Origin: Rhinopithecus roxellana | Lineage: Eukaryota; Chordata; Mammalia; Primates; Cercopithecidae | Reading direction: 5' to 3' | Assembly: GCF_007565055.1 (NCBI RefSeq) | Contig: NC_044550.1 | Coordinates: forward strand, 87,172,033-87,236,032 | DNA length: 64,000 nt | Part shown: positions 55,906-64,000 of the stretch, piece after piece | How positions within the stretch are numbered: the stretch's first letter is position 1 | How the letters are laid out: each line of letters starts with the position of its first letter | Position numbers and translations under genes: made by a program | Notes under the pieces: generated by a model | Told to the model about the DNA's origin: nothing | The model's database searches: none | What the model saw: only the letters and a program-made list of their open reading frames with translations

Positions 55906-58285
55906 TTAAATGTGTATTAAAAATCTGATCCTGTGAAGAAAGCCAATGGTAGCTTGATGGGGACAGCATTGAATCAATAAATTACTTTGGGTAGTAAGGC
56001 CATTTTCATGATATTGATTATTTCCATCAATGAGCATGGAATGTTTTTCCATTTCTTTGTGTCCTCTCTTATTTCCCTGAGCAGAGGTTTGTAGTACTCC
56101 TTGGAAGAGGTCCTTCACATCCCTTGTAAGTTGGATTCCTAGGTATTTTATTCTCTTTGCAGTAATTATGAAGGGGAGTTCACTCATGATTTGGCTCTCT
56201 GTCTGTTATTCTATATAGCAATGCTTGTGATTTTTGCACATTGATTTTTTATCCTGAGACTTTGCTGAAGTTGCTTATCAGTTTAAGGAGATTTTGGGCT
56301 AAGATGATGGGGTTTTCTAAATATACAATCATGTCATTTGCGAACAGAGACAATTTGACTTCCTCTTTTCCTAATTTAATACCATTTATTTCTTTCTCTT
56401 GCCTGATTGCCCTGGCTAGAACTTTCAATGCTATATTGAATAGGAGTGGTGAGAGAGGGCATCCTTTTCTTGTGCCAGTTTTCAAAGGGAATGCTTCCAG
56501 CTTTTGCCCATTCAGTATGATATTGGCTGTGGGTTTGTCATATATAGCTCTTACCATTTTGAGATACATTCCATCAATACCTAGTTTATTGAGAGTTTTT
56601 AGCATGAAGCAGTGCTGAATTTTATCAAAGGCCTTTTCTGCATCCTTTGAGATAATCATGTAGTTTTTGTCATTGGTTCTGTTTATATGCTGGATTACAT
56701 TAATTGATTTGCGTATGTTGAAGCAGTCTTGCATCCCAGGGATGAAGCCGACATTGACTTTCTTCACAGAATTAGAAAAAACTGCTTTAAATTTCATATG
56801 GAACCAAAAAGAGCCTGTATAGCCAAGATAATCTTAAGCAAAAAGAACAAAACTGGAGGCATCATGCTACCTGGCTTCAAACTATACTACAAGTCTACAG
56901 TAACCAAAAGAGCATGGTACTGATACCAAAACAGGTCTATAGACCAATGGAACAGAACAGAGGCCTCAGAAATAACGCCACACATCTACAACCATCTGAT
57001 CTTTGACAAACCTGACAAAAACAAGCAATGTGGAAAGGATTCCCTATTTACCAAATGGTGTTGGGAAAACTGGCTAGCCATACGCAGAAAACTGAAACTG
57101 GACCCCTTCCTTACACCTTATACAAAAATTAACTCAAGATAGATTAAAGACTTAAATGTAATACCTAAAACCATAAAGACCCTAGAAGAAAACCTAGGCA
57201 ATACCATTCAGGACATAGTCATAGGCAAAGACTTCATGACTAAAACACTAAAAGTAATGGCAACAAAAGCGGAAATTGACAAGTGGGATCTAATTACACT
57301 AAAGAGTTTCTGCACAGTAAAAGAAACTATCATCATAGTGAACAGGCAACCTACGGAATAGGAGAACATTTTTGCTATCTATCCATCTGACAAAGGGCTA
57401 ATATCCAGAATCTATCTACAAGGAACTTAAACAAATTTACAAGAGAAAACAACCCCATCAAAAAGTTGGTGAAGGATATAAGCAGACCCTTCTCAAAAGA
57501 AGACATTTATGTGGCCAAGAAACATATGAAAAAAATCTCATCGTCACTGGTCATTAGAGAAATGCAAATCAAAACCACAATGAGATACCATCCCGTGCCA
57601 GCTAGAATAGTGATCATTAAAAAGTCAGGAAACAACAGATGCTGGAGAGGATGTGGAGAAATAGGAACACTTTTACACGTTGGTGGGAGTGTAAATTAGT
57701 TCAACCATTGTGGAAGACAGTGTGGCGATTCCTCAAGGATCTAGAACGAGAAATACCATTTGACCCAGCAATCCCATTACTGGGTATATACCCAAAGGAT
57801 TATAAATCATTCTACTATAAAGACACATGCACACGTATATTTATTGCAGCACTATTCACAATAGCAAAGACTTGGAACCAACCCAAATGTCCATCGAGGA
57901 TAGACTGGATTGAGAAAATGTGGCATATATACACCATGGAATACTATGTAGCCATAATAAAGGATGAGTTTGTGTCCTTTGCAGGGACATAGATGAAGCT
58001 GGAAACCATCATTCTCAGCAAACTAACACAGGAACAGAAAACCAAACACCATATGTTCTTACTCATAAGTGGGAGATGAACAGTGAAAACACATGGACAC
58101 AGGGAGGGAAATATCACACACAGGGTCTATCGGGGGTTGTGGGGCTAGGGGAGTGATAGCATGAGGAGAAATACCTAATGTAGGTGACGGGTTGATGGGT
58201 GCAACAAACCACCATAGCACATGTATACCCATGTAACAAACCGGCATATTCTTCACAGTATCCCAGAACTTAAAGTATAATGATA
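55906..58285 (+). mobile_element. L1 fragment, 5'-inverted, ORF2 and 3' end
   Basis: From about 56757 to 58285 L1 ORF2 C-terminal half and 3' UTR run on the plus strand (SGNNRCWRGCGEIGTLLH, WRFLKDLEREIPFDPAIPLL, ending at acttaaagtataatg). From 55906 to about 56756 the upstream ORF2 part lies in the opposite orientation, including the RT region. The RT metal-binding motif reads FANDMIVYLENP, where an aspartate pair is expected. The 3' tail is a (atc)n-like sequence rather than pure A. No target-site duplication was found by eye. Confidence 0.9.
56249..56797 (-). pseudogene. L1 ORF2 reverse-transcriptase fragment (inverted block)
   Basis: A 182-codon minus-strand frame covering the RT palm: SKDAEKAFDKIQHCFMLKTL, KGCPLSPLLFNIALKVLARA, FANDMIVYLENP. 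It is cut at both ends and has the motif change D to N, so it is inactive. The first few codons come from beyond the inversion junction. Confidence 0.88.
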
Positions 58286-59410
58286 ATCATCATCATCATC
58301 AGATTATAAAGCTGTTAACTACCCTCATGTGTTTTTATTTTAGAAAAGAGTAAATCACATTTGCCAACTAATAAATACATAATGAAAATAATAAGACTAA
58401 CTGTTATCACTATAGAAGGGTACTGAAAAGGAGGCACAAAGATGGGGAAATCTATCAGATTGCAGAAGGCATTTGGATGCTGTGTGGTGTAAGGGCATAT
58501 GGATGTTGAAGACTTACAGTGGTGAGAGGGAAATATACAGGAATAATTCTTTGGTATTTTCAGGAAGTCCTGTAGGCAAAGTCTTCTGGTGTCTACTTCA
58601 TTTATATTTTTAAAGTGTTTATTGCAGATGACATTCTTCTATATGTCTGATACAAACTTTATAAAATGATAAATGCAGTGATTTAGGAAAGACTGCCACA
58701 ATGTGTCTTAGATTCTAAAATTCTAAAAGGAAAGTATGGTAAATTTGACACAAACTAATTCAGAAAGTTATGTAATATATAAAATATTAAAGAGATAAAA
58801 TGTATGTTTTTACATATCATCCAGAGGTTTTATACCATTAATATTATACAACATTAGCTCTTAAAAGCAAGATCTAGGAATTGGCCAATGATAGTAATAT
58901 TGTCTAATTAACAGTTTCTGCCTTTTTTATTTTTGGAAAAGCATCTAGATTCTCAACACAGTTACCTAAACTTGAATAAGAAATAGAATGAAACAATTCC
59001 ACCTAGCCATAAACATCTATAAAAGCTAGGAATTTTTAATAATTACAGGGTTCTTCTCCCTCTAAATTGCCTTGTTAACACCTCTTCTTCCTATCCATGT
59101 AAACTTCTTTAGACATCAAATCTCATAACATCATACTATAATATCAGTATCGTTGCTGAAGAACAACTTGACTAACTCATAAGAGAACTTTAAAGTGGTG
59201 GACTACCATCACTAATTGGTAGAGGTTTGTTGTGTAAGAGACATAAGCCACACTTTGTAACAACCAGCATCTGCTGATGGTCTTCCTTTACTAGGGGATG
59301 TGGTCCCATGCTACAACTGCATTGTGTTCAGGCATGGTTTCCTGTGTCTTCAGTTGTTACAGCCAAGAATACTCTATCTCTTTGTCTGTCTCTGTTTTGC
59401 TCTCTTTAAC

Positions 59411-59447
<37 letters not shown>

Positions 59448-59854
59448 CACACCTGATTATGACAGGAAAACACTATCAGATGTTGATTTATTAAAATATA
59501 CAATTTTTAAATTATTTCTAGCATTTTTTCATAAACAGTGTAAATGAGAAACATTTAATCATTTATCAGACCTCATTTTTTTTTCCACGCAGTAGTCATG
59601 GTGTTTGATAATGGAGATAAAAGCAATGATTTAAATGATAAGGACGGTGTGCAAAATTTTCTTTCATAATGCTTCATAGATTTATCAAATATTAGACCAG
59701 ATTAAATTAAATACCCAATTTGATTTGTTTAACACACACATGCTCATTACAGATTAATTCCTAACATTTGGGAGAGCAACAGCTGCTTTGAAAATTATAT
59801 GCATTCTACAACAGGGCAGGTCAATGTGCAGTGTGTGCCAGAGCGCTCTGTAGG
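58286..59854. other. AT-rich sequence without recognised gene
   Basis: It contains a (CT)n(CA)n microsatellite at about 59409-59446. No exon is supported. Confidence 0.5.
59409..59446. repeat. (CT)n(CA)n microsatellite
   Basis: About ten ct units run directly into about six ca units. Confidence 0.85.
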
Positions 59855-59975
59855 CCATTTATAATGGAACCACCTAGGATACACACTGCCAACCTACTGA
59901 GTTAGAATCTCTAGGGAATTGAGCCCAGGGATTTTCATGTTTTATATTCACTTTCTGATGATTCTAAGACACAGT
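59855..59975. mobile_element. MER5A-like DNA-transposon fragment
   Basis: The order 'tggaaccacctagga ... actgagttagaatctctagg ... gagcccagggattttcatgt' resembles MER5-type hAT elements, decayed. Confidence 0.45.
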
Positions 59976-60094
59976 AGCAAAAATGTAGGGCAAATTCTTT
60001 TCAAGGAAAACTTATTTCCCAAAATGAAAATAGAGGAGTTAATAATCTCTTCAAGTACTTTGTATCATGTTTCACACATTCAAAATTTCAGGTT

Positions 60095-60438
60095 TTAATT
60101 ATATATAATTAAATTATAATGTAATATATAATTATATTTATATTATATTATATACAATTTTTGTATATTTTATATCTATTTTATAATATATATTATTATA
60201 TATATTATATTTATTTTATATATATTTTTATATACAAATATATATTTATATATTTTTATATATATAATATATATTATATTTTTATTTTATTTACTATTTT
60301 ATTTATTTATTTATTTTATTTTTATATTTATATATATTATATAAAATATATTTTATATAATATAAATATTAATTAATTAATTAATATAATTATATAATGC
60401 AATTATTATAATTATATGTTATAATGTACATATATATA
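60095..60438. repeat. AT-rich low-complexity tract
   Basis: About 340 bp made almost only of A and T with ta, tat and ttat units. It has many small inverted repeats and ends at the Alu. Open frames here are compositional artefacts. Confidence 0.9.
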
Positions 60439-60439
60439 T

Positions 60440-60728
60440 TTTTTGAGACAGTGTCTTGCCCTGTCACCCAGGCTGGAGTGCAGTGGTGTGACGTCAGTTC
60501 ACTGCAACCTCCACCTCCTGGGTTCAAACAATTCTCCTGCCTCAGTCTCATGAGTAGCTGGGACTACAGGCATGTGCCACCATGCCCAGCTAATTTTGGT
60601 ATTTTCAGCAGAGACGAGGTTTTATCACGTTGGCCAGGCTGGTCTTGAACTTCTGACCTCAAATGATCCACCCACCTCGGCCTCTCAACGTGCTGGGATT
60701 ACAGGTGTGAGCCACTACACCAGGATAA
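60440..60728 (-). mobile_element. Alu SINE
   Basis: A full-length antisense Alu: gagacagtgtcttgccctgt through attacaggtgtgagccacta. Its T head merges with the AT-rich tract. Confidence 0.92.
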
Positions 60729-63700
60729 TTTTTATATTTTTAATGTACAGTTTCAGATGCTAAGCCTAAGGTATCAGTGTTCTCCTCATCCAAAAGTGAA
60801 GAAAATTGCATCACGTGCTTTCAAATAAAGGAAGCCCTAGAATTTGGATTAAATGTCAATGCCCATAAAATTCTGGTTGTATACACCATTTAATTCCAAG
60901 CTGTTAATATTTAGATTCCTTAAACTTTCCTTTTCTGCAACATGCCTACTATAGCAAGCTTCCACAGTGAGGTACAGAATTGGGGCAAATATTTATAAGA
61001 CCAATTTGGACCATAACCCCAAAATGTCTCAATGCTTTATTTAATTTGACTATGACAACTAACCCAACTATAAAGTTTCAAGAAGATATGAATAGCCACC
61101 CAGAACCACATTTTGGAATATCTCAGCTCTACTACAGGCCTGAAGATTCAAGAGTGTACTTTATTATACTTGGTTTGGTAGCTCATGCATAAAGGTCAGT
61201 CAGTACTTTCTAATAGGTCTACCTTTCGTTGTATTGTCTTCCCCAGCTGGTGAGCCTAGTTTCTTGGTATTGAGTCCTACTTATCTTACTACTAGAACCT
61301 TGGAAAATACCTGTATTTTCAGCTCCTTACCTTACTGCAGTGCATAATCAGAATCATACTAGAATTATAGCCCAAGCATGTAGACTAATAAAGATTTATA
61401 AGTATATATTTTTCAACATTTTCCTTTTGGTTAGTGCCAGTTAAAATGATTGTGTACTTTGTCTGCATAATCAAAACAGCTATGAATTAAATAGGTATTA
61501 GAAGGCTCTAAGATTCAGTTGGATGGCTTTGGATTTAAAGTGTTACAGCTTAGGGAAAGTCTTACATTATGCCTTGGTAATATATTCGCTGGGATCATGT
61601 CCAAATCTATACTCAAAAAAGGGAATTGTAGAACCAAATCTTAACCTATTTGTTTATTCAAGAGGTTGAGAGGTGACATCCTTTAGAATAGTCATGCAAT
61701 GAACTAACATCATTGAACACATTCATTCTTTTGCTTACTTTTTCAAACTACATCCAGTCTTTGATGTTGATCATTTGTTTTGGCTCATTAATTCAATTTT
61801 CCTTTGTTCAATAAAATCCCCAAATGCTGATGTTGAATTGCCAGGAATAAGAACACTGATGACAGAAATGGCACCAGAGAAGTCGTTGCTATTCTTGGCC
61901 ACAGACATTTCCAGTCTGAACAATAGCTGTTTTCTTCATAGCTTTCACCAATGTCATATTTTAAGCACGGATTTTGTGAACTCAACAAATGAATGGAAAA
62001 AGGCTGAAAAATATGTTGCAGGAATCTCTTGCAGGTAAGCAGGAAATTTGGAATAGATTATCAGGACAGAAAGTTTTATACAGAGATGTCTAGATCAAAA
62101 GACAAAATAAAACTGCTGAAGTATGCTTTAAAGTGCAGTATGATTCAATCAGCAGCACAAGCACTATTGTCCCAGCTGACTTGGAATCCATTTCGATATG
62201 GGGAATAAAAGGAGTAAGGTCAGAAGATTATGCTATTTGAAGACTGAAAAAAATATTAACAATGCAAGTTTTATAAGAATAGAAATAAGATATTTTGTTT
62301 TATAACTCAATGTGATAACATTCTTACCCTTTTTAATGATGATTAAACCAAAATTTTCACAGACTGCAAATATTCAAAGAATCATTCTAGAGTTTGATGG
62401 ATATGAATGACAGAGAACTGGGGAGGAAAGCAGCAATATACTTGCAGTGTAACTATCTACCTTTGCTGTCTTTTCCATCAAAGATTGAGTGGGAGGTGAC
62501 ACTCCTAGAAGAAAACCAAACCCAATTTGAAAAAAAAAAAAGATTACAATAATAAGGAGTTTTACTGAAAAATACCTAATACCTAGGGAAACTTCCTAAA
62601 CTTATTCAAATCTTTTGATCTTTGCAGAGTCCTCAAAAGTGATGGCTACTCCTCCAATACTCCCTTCCAATCTCCAAATTCTAAACTTTTCTTGTACCGT
62701 TTTATGCTGGTGTTTTCCTTCTTAATCCAGAGCAATCTCTTTATTATTTGAATCAAGATAATTCTTCCTAGACTTTTTCTTTTCAATCTCCATTATTGCT
62801 TCTAACAATCAAAGGTACAAATAAAAATCCTCAATATTGGATGATAACAGTAGTAGTGGTTGGTGTTAGGGGAACAGAAAGACAGATTATGCACTTATAT
62901 TCTTTTTTGCTTCAATATACAGTAAAAACTTCCTAGCCTAAAATTTCTAGCTCTCAGTGCTCTTCAAAAGTGACCAAATTATTATAATAAGCATCTTGTT
63001 TTCCTGTCTGATTAAAATAACGAAATAATTCATGTTTTTCATATTTAATGTAATACAACACATTTCTTTATCCATGGTAAATGCTGAATAAATGTGCACT
63101 GAAGTGGATTTCACTATGACACAGAAACCCTGTAACTGGCCATAAAATTTGTGTTGAAGTTAAAATGTATCCACATGAAGTTTCTATGGTATATCAACAG
63201 TTTATACACATTATAAACAGTAAAATGTGATATAAACCTCAGGTACTATTATTATGATTTCATGCCCTCTTTCAATGTAACAAGCAAACCAAATCTTCTA
63301 CTTTAGGAACAATTATTACTAATAGTAGATATGATGATACAGAAAGCAGTTGGCGACAGTTTTCAAGAAAATAATGCTGAGGCCAAAATATAGAATGTAA
63401 ATAAAGTATATGATAAACAAATATAACATAAAAGCACATTGTTTCCTGCTGGAATAAATAAAATATTAAGGGAACTGGGTCGTGTTCATAAAGCCAACCT
63501 AATACATTTATTGATCAATAAAGCCACTAACCTATGGGTCTCATAGGAGGCCTTATCCATGAAAAAAAATAAAAAGTCCTGGAGGCACATAGGTCCTACA
63601 GCTATTGCAGTATAAATCTATCCTCAACCCACAGTCTCTTGTTGTCACAGGCAGTGGTGGGCTGGAACCTACTGCTACTTGCTCACAAGATTTGACTGTT

Positions 63701-64000
63701 ACATCTTGTTAGACATTTTGTGAACCAGTTGTTAAGAAGAACTATTATCAAAAATTAATTTATGTAACTTACAGTTAAATGAATTATATTAAAGTAAATG
63801 GTAATAAATGATTAAAACTCATCACTTTTAATTATTTCACTGCACTTTACCATTATCTATTCTTTTGAGGTGATTTATACCTATTGTAGCTGTATGGTAG
63901 AAATACTGTAGAATTCAGTGATACCATACATCTCTTCCAGTTCCATATTCAGCAATGTCTTGTCAGATATAGTGGGAGTACTTTATGAAAACTGGAAAAT
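60729..64000. other. AT-rich sequence without recognised gene
   Basis: I see no family-level match. One open stretch, 61775-62038 (plus), runs into a good donor-like site (cttgcag|gtaagc at about 62034), which is noted as a finding only. The remaining 2 kb is AT-rich with short A-runs. Confidence 0.45.

Noticed and set aside
60161..60376. 71-codon Ile/Tyr-rich frame
   Set aside because: A product of the AT-rich low-complexity tract.

Overview
This is nuclear DNA from a primate, most likely an Old World monkey. It is dense in Alu elements, L1 fragments, ERVL-MaLR LTRs and MIRs. Two young AluY copies (about 6581-6880 and 38550-38880) carry the 'acaggcttgagcc' variant I associate with cercopithecid AluY. 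There is no bacterial-style gene organisation.

Region 1, 1-32541: the 3' half of a doublecortin-like kinase gene on the plus strand, recognised as DCLK2. Ten coding exons lie between 3042 and 32334. They total 1008 nt (336 codons), every splice phase agrees, and introns range from 225 bp to about 7.4 kb. They encode the end of the Ser/Gly-rich linker, a complete Ser/Thr kinase domain (Gly loop, ALK lysine, HRDIKPEN loop, DFG, APE, CaMK-like C-lobe) and the start of the C-terminal tail. The doublecortin repeats lie upstream of the window and the last coding exon(s) are not seen. The introns hold Alus, MaLR LTRs, MIRs, a 5'-inverted L1 with an 18-bp target-site duplication (22500-23821), and several local tandem duplications.

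Region 2, 32542-32641: a run of exactly 100 N, the usual placeholder for a gap of unknown size. DCLK2 stops at this gap: no terminal exon, 3' UTR or neighbouring gene is recognisable on the far side. The two sides may not be close neighbours in the genome.

Region 3, 32642-64000: AT-rich sequence with no host exon I can support. Its main landmark is a minus-strand endogenous retrovirus, 39398-47495. It has two MER11-like LTRs of about 1.07 kb, a 6-bp target-site duplication (ctatat), a decayed tRNA-Lys-like primer site, and broken gag, pro, pol and env remnants. It looks like the HERV-K11/HML-8 lineage. The integrase part of pol is missing. Inside env there is a 369-bp inverted duplication whose arms differ at only six positions by eye, although the two LTRs are visibly much more diverged. 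Further on are MaLR LTRs, one nested in a MIR, more Alus, a second 5'-inverted L1 (about 55906-58285) and an AT-rich low-complexity tract.

I found no convincing new gene system. The most unusual structures are the young-looking palindrome inside the old provirus, the DCLK2 truncation at the gap, the two inverted L1 insertions, and a NAGNAG acceptor that may add one glutamine to the DCLK2 linker.
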